Below, piece after piece: positions 9,332-18,133 of a DNA stretch of 64,000 bases. The stretch comes from HK1 sp965202735 (GTDB lineage: Bacteria; Pseudomonadota; Gammaproteobacteria; HK1), in NCBI GenBank assembly GCA_965202735.1, contig OZ241844.1, positions 682,001 to 746,000 of the forward strand. The letters are read 5' to 3'. Position 1 is the first letter of the stretch. Every line of letters begins with the position of its first letter. The position numbers and the translations under genes are program-made. Below the pieces are notes generated by a model, which saw only the letters and a program-made list of their open reading frames with translations, was not told the DNA's origin and made no database searches.

Positions 9332-10066
9332 TCAGCCCAGGAACTCGAAGTCCGATTCGGTCAGCTCCGACGCGGCCACGTCCTCCAGCGTGATGCTGAC
9401 GTCCTCCCCGTAGCCGGTGACCACCGCGTCGCCGTTCGCGTTCTCCTTGATGGTCAGGTCCTCGAACACCTTGCCGCCCTTGATCACGATCACGTCGTGA
9501 GCCATCCCTATAACGTTTCCGCTGGGGTCCAAAATTTTCCTCGACCCGAAGTCCGTGATCGTGTCGTGGCCGTCGTTCCTGTCGAACACGAAGCGGTCCG
9601 CGCCCCAGGAGCCGGACAGAGTGTCGTCGCCGCGACCACCGATCAGCGTGTCGTCGTCGCGACCGCCGTACAGCTCGTCGTCGCCCTTGCCGCCGTGCAG
9701 CCTGTCGTTGCCATGAGAGCCCTTCAGCGTATCGTCGCCGCGGTTGCCGCGCAGCGTGTCGTCGCCGTCGCCGCCGTACAGCTTGTCGTCGCCGTAAGAG
9801 CCATCCAGCGTGTCGTCGCCGTCGCCGCCGTACAGCTTGTCGTTGCCGTGCCCGCCATCCAGCGTGTCTCTGCCCATGCCGCCGAACAGCTTGTCGTCGC
9901 CCATGCCGCCGTACAGCTTGTCGTCGCCGTTCCCGCCGTACAGCGTATCGTCGCCGTTCCGGCCGTACAGCTTGTCGTCGCCGTTCCCGCCGTACAGCTC
10001 TTTGCTGTCCGAGATGGCCGCCAGCCTCTTCTGAAATTCATAGATCTCGTGCATATCCAAATCCAT
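9332..10066 (-). CDS. RTX calcium-binding repeat protein (downstream of pair)
   Basis: 244 residues. After a 24-residue head, residues about 25-155 hold tandem GGxGxDxUx nonapeptides (YGGNGDDKL type) with Leu at the hydrophobic position. A C-terminal cap follows: ADRFVFDRNDGHDTITDF, then VIVIKGGKV, and an ending ASELTESDFEFLG with acidic/hydrophobic residues typical of type I secretion signals. No N-terminal signal peptide. Strong GGAAGGAG ribosome site 30 bases after the upstream RTX gene, whose cap is paralogous, so they form a two-gene unit. No secretion ABC/MFP genes are in the window. No enzymatic domain seen; adhesin-like or structural role is possible. Confidence 0.82.
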   Translation of the reverse strand: MDLDMHEIYEFQKRLAAISDSKELYGGNGDDKLYGRNGDDTLYGGNGDDKLYGGMGDDKLFGGMGRDTLDGGHGNDKLYGGDGDDTLDGSYGDDKLYGGDGDDTLRGNRGDDTLKGSHGNDRLHGGKGDDELYGGRDDDTLIGGRGDDTLSGSWGADRFVFDRNDGHDTITDFGSRKILDPSGNVIGMAHDVIVIKGGKVFEDLTIKENANGDAVVTGYGEDVSITLEDVAASELTESDFEFLG

Positions 10067-10096
10067 GTCAGTCTCCTTCCTTTGATCCCGTTTCTC

Positions 10097-11148
10097 TCAA
10101 ACGAAAGTAAAGTCCTCATCGGTCAGCTCCGACGCGGCCACGCCCTCCAGCGTGATACTGGAAGCTCCCTGCGAAAACCCGAAGCCCGTGATCACCGCGT
10201 CGCCGTCCGCGTTATCCTTGATCGTCAGCTTGGCAAAGGTGAGATCCCCGGCCCCGGTGATATGGATCTTGTCACTGTGATCGAAGCCTTCCCGCTCACC
10301 GGTTTCCGAATCGGCGACCTTGAGCTTCTTTTTGACGAGGAAGTCCGTGATCGTGTCGTGCCCGTTGTCCAAGTGATTGCCGAATACGAAAAGGTTCTCG
10401 TCGTCGTCGCCGCCGCCGACGCGCCCGCCGGTCAGCCTGTCGTTGCCGTCGCCGCCGAACAGATTGTCCGAGCCGGCACCGCCAAACAGCTTGTCGTCGC
10501 CGCCGTTGCCAAACAGCCAGTCGTCGCCGGCGTCGCCGTGCATCGTGTCGTCGCCGTGACCGCCCCGCATCGTGTCGACACCGCCGCCGCCGTACATCGT
10601 GTCGTCGCCGTGACCGCCGTACATCTTGTCATTGCCCAGACCGCCATACATCGTGTCGACGCCGGCGTCGCCCCACATATCGTCGACGCCGGCGTCGCCC
10701 CGCATCGTGTCGTTGCCCTCGCCGCCGTGCATCTCGTCGTCGTCGTCGCCGCCCCACATCCGGTCATTTCCGAAATGCCGTACAGCTCGTCGTCGCCGCC
10801 GCCGCCGTACAACTCGTCGTTGCCCCCCTGGCCGTCCATTATGTCGTCGCCGGCGTCGCCCCACATATCGTCATGTCCGTCGCCGCCATACATCTCATCG
10901 TCGCCGTCGCCGCCTTCCATCACGTCATTGCCGCGCCGGCCCTGCATCACGTCGTTGCCGCTCCGGCCCCACATATAGTCGCCTCCCGCGCCGCCGTTCA
11001 TCACGTCGTTGCCGGGGCCGCCATACATGTCGTCGCCGCCGCCTTTCCCTTTCATCTCGTCGTCGCCGCCCAGGCCCCGCATTTCGTCCGGGCCGGGCGT
11101 ACCTTTCAGGTCATCGTCCAACCAGTCTTTCCCATTGATTTCGGCCAT
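10097..11148 (-). pseudogene. RTX repeat protein with Met-rich repeats, interrupted by a frameshift
   Basis: Reading starts at the ATG at 11148 (AGGAG ribosome site) with MAEINGKDWLDDDLKG and runs through nonapeptide repeats to about 10780, then shifts. The continuation in another frame (FGNDRMWGGDDDDEMHGG onward) completes the array and a normal C-terminal cap ending VAASELTDEDFTFV. At the junction only five bases separate the codons for ELYG and GND where six are expected, so one base is missing. Unusually, the hydrophobic position of most repeats is Met (GNDVM, GDDTM), not Leu. Either a true pseudogene, a programmed shift or an assembly error; without the shift the protein would be about 350 residues. 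Confidence 0.7.
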
Positions 11149-11799
11149 GAGTGCTCTCCTTTTTTCCATGCCATGCCGAGAATGCTTCCCGTATGCCGGA
11201 ACGAAACCCTGATTCAGTTGAATTGATGTGTCAAGCGCCCCTCGATTCCCCCGACAGGCGCGGATTACGCGAAGCATGCGGCTCAGGATGCGGGTTTTCG
11301 CGCCAGCGATGCCGAACCCGGCCCGGTGCTGCGTCTCCGGCGGCGCGTCATGTTGGCCGTATTTGCCGGTCTGCAGGCGGGTTTCGCGGTCTGCGGACGC
11401 GCTGGCGGCGCCGGGCCTGCCGGTTTCGACGAGGGATAGAGGAGCCGGCGCCTTGGCCGGTTATTCGAGCTGGATGGCGGCGTGGCAGAGCCAGTCGAGA
11501 CCCGTCACGTTCGACGACGGCACGGGCGGTCGAGCCGTCAGCATCGTCGGCGCCGCGTCCGTCAGCATCGCCCGACCCGGTGCAAGCCGCCCTCCCGGCG
11601 TGCGCGGACAATGCGCCGACCGGACCGCCGGAGGCCGTGTCGGGTCCCCCGCATCGACGGCATGCGTGGGAAGCTGGGGATCGAGGTTCCTTGAGACGTC
11701 ATGAATGAGGCACTGCCGCGCGTGTACGCGGGAGTTCTCGGCGCCGGACCGTCCGGGTTAGGATCGCCGCCGTTTCGCTCCGGGGACCAACGACGCTCC
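11149..11799. other. Intergenic region between divergent RTX pair and puuD
   Basis: About 650 bases between two divergently transcribed units. The RTX ribosome site is at its left edge. Open frames exist on the plus strand (for example 11228-11704), but they have no recognisable product, no good ribosome site and composition like non-coding high-GC sequence. Promoters for both units are expected by position, but I could not assign -35/-10 boxes with confidence. Confidence 0.45.
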
Positions 11800-12585
11800 A
11801 TGGGCAAGCCGGTCGTCGGCATCACCGCGTGCCGAAGCGACCTTGAAGGTCGCATCCACCACATCGTCCAGGAGAAGTACGTCACCGCGGCGAGCGCGGC
11901 GGCGCAAGCGCTGCCGTTGCTCGTCCCCGCCCTCGGGCGCGCCGTCGCGAACGACGATCTGCTCGACTCGATCGACGGCCTCCTGCTCACGGGGAGTCCC
12001 TCGAACGTGCTGCCCCGCCACTACGGCCAGCCGCCCAGCCGGCCCGGCACCCTGCACGATCCTCACCGCGACGAGACCACCCTGCCGCTCGTGCGCCGCT
12101 GCATCGAGCGCGCGATTCCGCTGCTCGCGGTATGCCGGGGCTTTCAGGAGGTGAACGTCGTGTTCGGCGGGACCCTGCACCAGCACGTCCACGAGCTGCC
12201 CGGGATGCTGGACCACCGCAGGCCCGAGGCGCCCGACATCGAAGGCCAGTACGCGCCGTCGCACCCGGTCGCCCTCGCCGCCGGGGGAACGCTGCACCGG
12301 CTCGTGCGCCGGCGGGAGCTGGAGGTCAACTCGCTCCACTCGCAGGGCGTCGACCGGCTCGGCGACGGGCTGGTGGTCGAGGCGCGGGCGCCGGACGGCC
12401 TCGTCGAGGCGATGAGCGTGGAGGGGTGCGCGTCCTTCGCGCTCGCGGTCCAGTGGCATCCGGAGTGGAACGCGCTCGGGGATCCGGTCTCGCGCGCGAT
12501 CTTCACGGCGTTCGGCGCCGCGTGCCGGGAGTACGCCGGACGGCGGACCGGCGACGCCGGAGCGGTCCGCCGACGCTGCGCATGA
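11800..12585 (+). CDS. puuD: Gamma-glutamyl-gamma-aminobutyrate hydrolase PuuD-like
   Basis: Class I glutamine-amidotransferase-fold hydrolase (peptidase C26), 261 residues. It cleaves gamma-glutamyl-GABA to glutamate and GABA in the Puu pathway of putrescine breakdown. The nucleophile is Cys112 in AVCRGFQEVN; the His-Glu pair is in VQWHPEWN near residue 224. The ATG at 11800 starts with MGKPVVGITACR, the usual N-terminus; an upstream ATG at 11701 would add 33 unconserved residues. The gene is followed by puuA on the same strand. Confidence 0.88.
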   Translation: MGKPVVGITACRSDLEGRIHHIVQEKYVTAASAAAQALPLLVPALGRAVANDDLLDSIDGLLLTGSPSNVLPRHYGQPPSRPGTLHDPHRDETTLPLVRRCIERAIPLLAVCRGFQEVNVVFGGTLHQHVHELPGMLDHRRPEAPDIEGQYAPSHPVALAAGGTLHRLVRRRELEVNSLHSQGVDRLGDGLVVEARAPDGLVEAMSVEGCASFALAVQWHPEWNALGDPVSRAIFTAFGAACREYAGRRTGDAGAVRRRCA

Positions 12586-12750
12586 TCCCGCGTCCCATGA
12601 TGCCCGCGCGACGCCTGGTCCGGGGCGGCGGAACGCCGCCGTGACCGTCCGTCCGCCGCTCCCGGGGGCGCCGCCGCGACGAAGCGGGATGGCGACCCGC
12701 GATGGAGTCCGCGGAGGCGGGCGCCGGCGAGCGCGCCCCCCGGCGACGCC

Positions 12751-14085
12751 ATGAGCCATATCGAACGCTGGTGCCGCGAGCGCGCGATTACCGAGGTCGA
12801 GGCGCTGATGCCGGACATGTCCGGGGTCGCCCGCGGCAAGGTCGTGCCGGTCGGGGCGTATTGCCGCACCCTGGGCCTGAACCTCCCCGAGGCGCTGGTC
12901 CTGCAGACGGTCACCGGAGACTATCCCGAGGACCAGAGCGCGGTCGATCCGTCGGACCGCGACATCGTGCTGCGCGCCGACGAGCGCACCATCCGGCTGG
13001 TGCCGTGGGCGGCGGACCCGACCGCACAGGTCATCCACGACTGCTTCCACGCCGACGGCGCGCCGGTGACGACGACCCCCCGTTACGTGCTGCAGCGCGT
13101 GCTCGACCTCTACCACCGGCACGGCTGGCGGCCCGTGGTCGCGCCGGAGCTCGAGTTCTACCTCGTCAAGCGCAATGCCGACGCCGACTACCCGCTGGAG
13201 CCGCCGGAGGGACGATCGGGGCAGGCGGAGCGGGGCCGCCAGCCCTACGGCATCGACGCGCTGAACGAGTACGACCCGCTCGTCGACGACATCTGCGACT
13301 TCTGCGAGGCCCAGGAGATCGAGCTCGGCACCCTGAGCCACGAAGCGGGCGTCGCGCAGCTCGAGATCAACCTGTCGCACGGCGACCCCCTGGAGCTCGC
13401 GGACCAGGCGTTCCTGTTCAAGCGCACCGTGCGCGAGGCGGCGAACCGCCACGGCGTGTACGCCACGTTCATGGCGAAGCCGATGGAGCGCGAGCCGGGC
13501 AGCGCCATGCACATCCATCAGAGCGTGGTCGACGCCGGCACCGGCGAGAACGTGTTCGCGGACGGAGACGGCGCGATGACCCCGCTGTTCCGCGCCCACA
13601 TCGCGGGATTGCAGCACTATCTGCCGGCCGCGATGTCGTTCCTCGCCCCCAACGTCAACTCCTACCGTCGCATCACGAAGTACCTCGCCGCGCCGATCAA
13701 CGTGCAGTGGGGCATCGACAACCGGACCGCGGGCCTGCGGGTGCCGCTCGGCGACGCCGACGCGACCCGCGTCGAGAACCGGGTCGCGGGCGCCGACGCG
13801 AACCCCTACCTCGCCATCGCGGCGTCCCTCGCGTGCGGTCTCCTCGGCATGACGGAGGGTCTGAAGCCGACCCGCGCCATCGAGGGCAGCGCCTACAGGA
13901 TGCCCTACGCGCTCCCGCTCAGCCTGGCGGAGTCCCTGCGCACGCTGCGCGACTCGGCGCCGCTGACCGGGGTGCTCGGCGAACGGTTCGTGGGAGCCTG
14001 GAACGCGGTGAAGGAGTGCGAGCTCCGCGCGTTCCTCCAGGTCATCAGCTCGTGGGAGCGCGAGTTCCTGCTGCGCAACGTGTGA
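12751..14085 (+). CDS. puuA: Glutamine synthetase family protein, gamma-glutamylputrescine synthetase-like
   Basis: Cytoplasmic ATP-dependent ligase of 444 residues, glutamine synthetase fold. Metal/substrate motifs are present: APELEFYLV, the EAGVAQLEINLSHGDPL segment, GSAMHIHQS, NRTAGLRVP and RVENRVAGADANPYL. The sequence is nearer to PuuA/GlnA3-like ligases than to GlnA: it lacks the adenylylation Tyr loop and the GlnA start. Adjacent puuD and the nearby pot importer support gamma-glutamylation of putrescine or a related amine. PuuB and PuuC are not in the window. Confidence 0.87.
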   Translation: MSHIERWCRERAITEVEALMPDMSGVARGKVVPVGAYCRTLGLNLPEALVLQTVTGDYPEDQSAVDPSDRDIVLRADERTIRLVPWAADPTAQVIHDCFHADGAPVTTTPRYVLQRVLDLYHRHGWRPVVAPELEFYLVKRNADADYPLEPPEGRSGQAERGRQPYGIDALNEYDPLVDDICDFCEAQEIELGTLSHEAGVAQLEINLSHGDPLELADQAFLFKRTVREAANRHGVYATFMAKPMEREPGSAMHIHQSVVDAGTGENVFADGDGAMTPLFRAHIAGLQHYLPAAMSFLAPNVNSYRRITKYLAAPINVQWGIDNRTAGLRVPLGDADATRVENRVAGADANPYLAIAASLACGLLGMTEGLKPTRAIEGSAYRMPYALPLSLAESLRTLRDSAPLTGVLGERFVGAWNAVKECELRAFLQVISSWEREFLLRNV

Positions 14086-14252
14086 TCCCGGCGAGGCGGC
14101 GCCCCGGTCCGACGAGACATGTCCGAAGCCATCCGATGTGATTCGAAGCCCCTGCGGGTCGTGCCGGCGGCGGCCCCGCGCGTCTCCGCCGACAGGACTG
14201 CGCCGCACGCCCGGCTCGACCGTGAAGGCCCCGGCCGCGCGGGGAGTCCGGG

Positions 14253-15593
14253 GTGAGCGATCCGATCCCGACCGGCGAGGCCACGGAGTTCGTGGGGCGG
14301 TTCCGCCGCGCCGCCCCGTACATCAACGCGCATCGCGGACGCACCTTCGTCATCGAGATCGATGGCGAGTCGGTCGACGATCCGCGGCTCCACGGCATCG
14401 TCCACGATCTCGCGCTGATGCGCAGCCTGGGGGTCGACCTCGTTGTCGTGCACGGGGCGCGGCCATGGATCGAGCATCGGGTGCGGGCCCGGGGCCTCGC
14501 GCCGCGCTACGCCGCCGGCGTGCGCATCACGGACATCGCCACCCTGGAGGCGGCCAGGGAGGCGGTCGGCGCGGCGCACGTCCAGCTCGAGGCGCTGCTC
14601 TCGATGGGAGTCGCGAACTCCCCGATGGCGGGCGCCAGGGTGCGCGTGGCCTCCGGCAACTTCGTCACCGCGCGTCCCATCGGCATCCGCGACGGCGTCG
14701 ACTACGAGCACACCGGCGAGGTGCGGCGCATCGACGCGGAGGCGATCCGGCAGCGCCTCGCCGACGGCGCCATCGTGCTCGTCTCACCGCTCGGCTACTC
14801 CCCCACCGGAGAGGTGTTCAGCCTGCGGGCCGAAGAGGTCGCAAGCGCGGTCGCGGCCGGCATCGGTGCGGCGAAGCTCGTGTTTCTCCTCGACGGTCCC
14901 GGGGTCGTCGACGGCGAAGGCACGCTGATTCGCGAGCTGACGCTCGAAGAGGCGAAGACGCTTGCGGCCGGCCTCCCGCACGACGCCGACGGCCGCGACG
15001 CGCTCGGGAGCCGGCTGCGGCAGTCGGTCCGCGCGTGCCGCGGCGGCGTCAGCAGGGTGCACATCATCGATCGCGGAATCGAAGGGGCGCTGCTGCTGGA
15101 GCTGTTCTCCCGCGACGGCGTCGGCACCATGGTCAACGCCGACACCTACGACTCGATCCGGCGCGCCACCATCGACGACATCGGGGGCATCCTCGCGCTC
15201 ATCCGTCCGCTGGAGGAATCCGGGGCGCTCGTGCGCCGGTCGCGCGAGAAGCTCGAGACCGAGATCGCGCACTTCAACGTCGTCGACCGAGACGGCGCGG
15301 TCGTCGCCTGCGCCGCCATGTATCCCTACCCCGGGGAACGGCTCGCGGAGCTTGCATGTCTCGCCGTCGACGATGCGTACCGGCGCGGCCAGTACGGCGA
15401 ACGCCTGCTCACTCTGGCCGGGCGCGAAGCGCGCGAGGCCGGGGCGGAACGGCTCTTCGTGCTGACCACCCATGCGGCGCACTGGTTCAGGGAGCGCGGC
15501 TTCGCCGAGGCCGACCGCTCGATTCTGCCCGCCCGGCGACAGGCCCTGTACAACCTCCAGCGCCGCTCCCGGGTGCTCGTGCGGGCGCTGTAG
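14253..15593 (+). CDS. argA: N-acetylglutamate synthase ArgA (amino-acid N-acetyltransferase)
   Basis: First step of arginine synthesis: acetyl-CoA plus glutamate gives N-acetylglutamate. 446 residues: an amino-acid-kinase-like N-terminal domain (1-285, with VVVHGARPWIE and SPLGYSPTGEVF) that in the family binds the feedback inhibitor arginine, then a GNAT domain (about 295-440, with LACLAVDDAYRRGQYGERLL as the acetyl-CoA loop). Starts with GTG behind a GGGGAG site. It ends 25 bases from the convergent pyrF gene. Confidence 0.95.
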   Translation: MSDPIPTGEATEFVGRFRRAAPYINAHRGRTFVIEIDGESVDDPRLHGIVHDLALMRSLGVDLVVVHGARPWIEHRVRARGLAPRYAAGVRITDIATLEAAREAVGAAHVQLEALLSMGVANSPMAGARVRVASGNFVTARPIGIRDGVDYEHTGEVRRIDAEAIRQRLADGAIVLVSPLGYSPTGEVFSLRAEEVASAVAAGIGAAKLVFLLDGPGVVDGEGTLIRELTLEEAKTLAAGLPHDADGRDALGSRLRQSVRACRGGVSRVHIIDRGIEGALLLELFSRDGVGTMVNADTYDSIRRATIDDIGGILALIRPLEESGALVRRSREKLETEIAHFNVVDRDGAVVACAAMYPYPGERLAELACLAVDDAYRRGQYGERLLTLAGREAREAGAERLFVLTTHAAHWFRERGFAEADRSILPARRQALYNLQRRSRVLVRAL

Positions 15594-15618
15594 ACGCCGC
15601 GCGGCCGCTCCCTCCGGC

Positions 15619-16347
15619 TCAGCCGGCCCGGGCCCCGATGCCGCGTTCGACCGCGGCGAGCGCGGCGAGCGGGTCCGGCGCACGGGTGACCGGCCGGCCG
15701 ATGACGAGATAGTCGGCGCCCGCCCGGACCGCGACGCCGGGAGTCGTCACCCGGCGCTGATCGTCGGAATCGTGCGCGAGCCGGATCCCCGGGGTCACCC
15801 TCAGAAAGCGCCTGTCGATGCACCCGCGCAGATGCCCGAGATCCGCTGCCGAGCACACGATGCCGTCGAGTCCGCACCCCTGCGCAAGACGGGCGAGCGC
15901 GCGCACCTGATCGGGCAGCCCGGCGGTGACGCCGGTTTCGGCGAGGTCGCTCGGGTCCATGCTGGTCGGTACCGTCACGCCGATGAGCAGCGGCGGCGAA
16001 TCGCAGCGGTCCGCGGCATCGCGGGCCGCTTCCATCATCCGCCGCCCGCCGCTCGCGTGAACGTTCATCATCCAGACTCCGTGCGCGACAGCGGCCCGGC
16101 ATGCGCCCGCGACGACGGTCGGGATGTCGTACCACTTGAGATCGAGGAAGATGTCGAACCCGAGCCGGCGCAGGCTCTCGAGAACCGCCGGGCCCGCCGC
16201 GTTGAACAGCTCCATGCCGACCTTGATCCGGCAACGCGCGGAATCGAGCCTCCCGGCCATCGCGAGCGCTTCCTCCGCCGACGGGAAGTCGAGCGCAACG
16301 ACGATCCGGGGGCCATGGGCTCGTGGGTCGGCTGCCTCCGGCGTCAC
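15619..16347 (-). CDS. pyrF: Orotidine 5'-phosphate decarboxylase
   Basis: Last step of UMP synthesis. TIM barrel of 242 residues; catalytic D-K-x-x-D array in DIFLDLKWYDIP, phosphate-binding VTPGIRL and YLVIGRPVTRA. The GTG start overlaps the lapB stop codon as GTGA, and no ATG lies before the conserved IVVALDFPS, so GTG with coupling is the best choice. The lapB-pyrF order is the same as in E. coli. Confidence 0.94.
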   Translation of the reverse strand: MTPEAADPRAHGPRIVVALDFPSAEEALAMAGRLDSARCRIKVGMELFNAAGPAVLESLRRLGFDIFLDLKWYDIPTVVAGACRAAVAHGVWMMNVHASGGRRMMEAARDAADRCDSPPLLIGVTVPTSMDPSDLAETGVTAGLPDQVRALARLAQGCGLDGIVCSAADLGHLRGCIDRRFLRVTPGIRLAHDSDDQRRVTTPGVAVRAGADYLVIGRPVTRAPDPLAALAAVERGIGARAG

Positions 16348-17540
16348 TCTCCTTCGACCCCCTGGATGGGCCTGATCGAAGTCCAGTGCTTGCAGCTCGG
16401 GCACTGCCAGTGCAGGGACTTGGCGGGGAAGCCGCAGTGCCGGCACTTGTAGGCCGGCCGCTCGAACAGCAGCTCCGCGGTCAGCCCCTTCAGTATCCCG
16501 AAATGCTCGTCCATCGCGCCGGAATCGCGCTGGTCCTCGATCTCGAGGTCGAGCAGGCGGTCGAGACCGCGTACCGACGCGCGCTGGCGCAGCCGTTCGG
16601 TGATGAACCGGATCGCTTCGCGGCGGCCGCGCGACTCGCGCCTGATGTCCGCAAGCGTCAGGGTCACGCTGATCCAGCCGTAGCGCTGCATCAGCTTCGA
16701 GAGGTATTCGTCGAGCGCATCGATCCGATCGAGGGCCCGGAACGACCGGTCCAGCCGGTCCATCGTCTCGGGCAGAAAGTCCGGGTCCTGCTCCTCCACC
16801 CGCTGCAGCGAGCTGATCGCCCGTTCGTGCTCGCCCCTCCCGGCATGGATGTCGGCCTCGATCAGGCTTGCCCGCACGCACGCGGCGTGCACGTTGCGCG
16901 CCTGCTGGACGTGCTTGAGCGCGCGGATGTGGTCGCCTTCGACGCAGTGTCGGCTGGCCTGCTCGCAGCAGTAGTGAGCGATGATCCATCCGAGCTGGTT
17001 CCCGGTCGCCTTCTCGAGCTTCCGCGCGGCGGCGATCGCCTTCGGCCAGTCCTTCTCCTGCTCGTAGATGTCGATGAGCTGGCGCAGAGCCTGCACGCGA
17101 TAGCCGGCGTCCTCGGCAAGCTCGCTGAACAGGTTCTCGGCGCGATCGAGCAGGCCTGCGCTCATGTAGTCCTGCCCGAGCTCGAGCAGCGCCTCCGTGC
17201 GCTGCGAGACGTTCAGCGACTCGCGGGCAATCAGGTTCTGGTGGATGCGGATCGCACGGTCGACGTCGCCGCGACGGCGATACAGGTTCCCGAGCGCGAG
17301 ATGCGTCTCCACCGTCTCGCTGTCGACCTCGATGAGCTTGATGAAGACTTCGATCGCCTTGTCGGGCTGCTCGTTGAGGAGATAGTTGATGCCCTGGAAG
17401 TAGTCGGAACGCAGGCCGTCGGCCTTGCGCTTGCGGGAGCCCCGGCGCGGAGCGCCGCGCGCCGCCAGCCAGCCGGTGCCCGCCGCCACCGGCAGCAGCA
17501 GCCAGAGGGCCTCGAGTCCGAGCAGCGATTCGAACATCAC
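16344..17540 (-). CDS. lapB: Lipopolysaccharide assembly protein LapB (YciM)
   Basis: Membrane-anchored regulator that, in E. coli, promotes FtsH-dependent LpxC turnover and so controls LPS amount. 398 residues: one N-terminal helix (ALWLLLPVAAGTGWLAA), TPR repeats from about 50 to 330, and a C-terminal rubredoxin-like metal site CRHCGFPAKS...CPSC. The usual partner lapA, which lies between ihfB and lapB in E. coli, is missing: only 54 bases separate the two genes. Overlaps pyrF by GTGA. Confidence 0.94.
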   Translation of the reverse strand: MMFESLLGLEALWLLLPVAAGTGWLAARGAPRRGSRKRKADGLRSDYFQGINYLLNEQPDKAIEVFIKLIEVDSETVETHLALGNLYRRRGDVDRAIRIHQNLIARESLNVSQRTEALLELGQDYMSAGLLDRAENLFSELAEDAGYRVQALRQLIDIYEQEKDWPKAIAAARKLEKATGNQLGWIIAHYCCEQASRHCVEGDHIRALKHVQQARNVHAACVRASLIEADIHAGRGEHERAISSLQRVEEQDPDFLPETMDRLDRSFRALDRIDALDEYLSKLMQRYGWISVTLTLADIRRESRGRREAIRFITERLRQRASVRGLDRLLDLEIEDQRDSGAMDEHFGILKGLTAELLFERPAYKCRHCGFPAKSLHWQCPSCKHWTSIRPIQGVEGE

Positions 17541-17594
17541 GGGGCCCCGCCCGCATCCGCCGCCACGGCCGAACGCAGGGAAGCCACCGGTGCG

Positions 17595-17996
17595 TCAGAC
17601 GTCGCCGGAGTTCCCATCCGGGGATGAACGTCCAGGCTCGCATGCGGACGACGGTCGAGGCCATGGACCGCCGGACGGGACATTCGGGGGCGAATACGCC
17701 TCGGGCGTCGTTCGAGCCTCCCCGTTCACCCGTTCGCGAAGCCTCTTGCCCGGCTTGAAGTGGGGAACGTACTTCGCCGGAAGCGATACCGACGTGCCCG
17801 TCTTGGGATTCCGTCCGACGCGCCCGTCGCGGAAATGGAGGGAGAAGCTCCCGAAGCCGCGGATCTCGATACGTCCTCCCCCCGCCAGACACTCCGCCAT
17901 GTGTTCGAGGATCGCCTTCACCGCCAGCTCGACGTCCCGGTGGACGAGCTGGGACTGCTTCCGTGCAATCCGTTCGATGAGCTCCGACTTCGTCAT
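17595..17996 (-). CDS. ihfB: Integration host factor subunit beta with extended C-terminus
   Basis: DNA-bending HU/IHF-family protein. The ATG at 17996 (MTKSELIERIARKQ) has a GGGGAG site and the canonical N-terminus; the longer frame start at 18065 is not supported. The beta-arm intercalating proline is in GRNPKTG. The IHF fold ends near KRLRERVN at about residue 98, but the frame continues for about 35 Pro/Ser/Gly-rich residues not found in E. coli IhfB. It lies between rpsA and lapB, as is usual. Confidence 0.93.
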   Translation of the reverse strand: MTKSELIERIARKQSQLVHRDVELAVKAILEHMAECLAGGGRIEIRGFGSFSLHFRDGRVGRNPKTGTSVSLPAKYVPHFKPGKRLRERVNGEARTTPEAYSPPNVPSGGPWPRPSSACEPGRSSPDGNSGDV

Positions 17997-18133
17997 CTCC
18001 CCACTCCCCATCGTCCGGCGCGGCACGGCGGCGGACTGACGATCGTCAGCGCACAAGGGACACACCCGAGCGCCGGGACGACGCCCGGTACGGCGGCGTG
18101 CAGCTATCCGCCCACCCGTCCCCCGATTCCGGA

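Noticed and set aside
8519..10978. An 819-codon plus-strand frame with VVA repeats
   Set aside because: Reverse complement of the glycosyltransferase and RTX repeat arrays, not a separate repeat protein.
11228..11704. A possible 158-residue gene upstream of puuD
   Set aside because: No recognisable domain, no good ribosome site, and overlapping open frames in other phases with similar composition.
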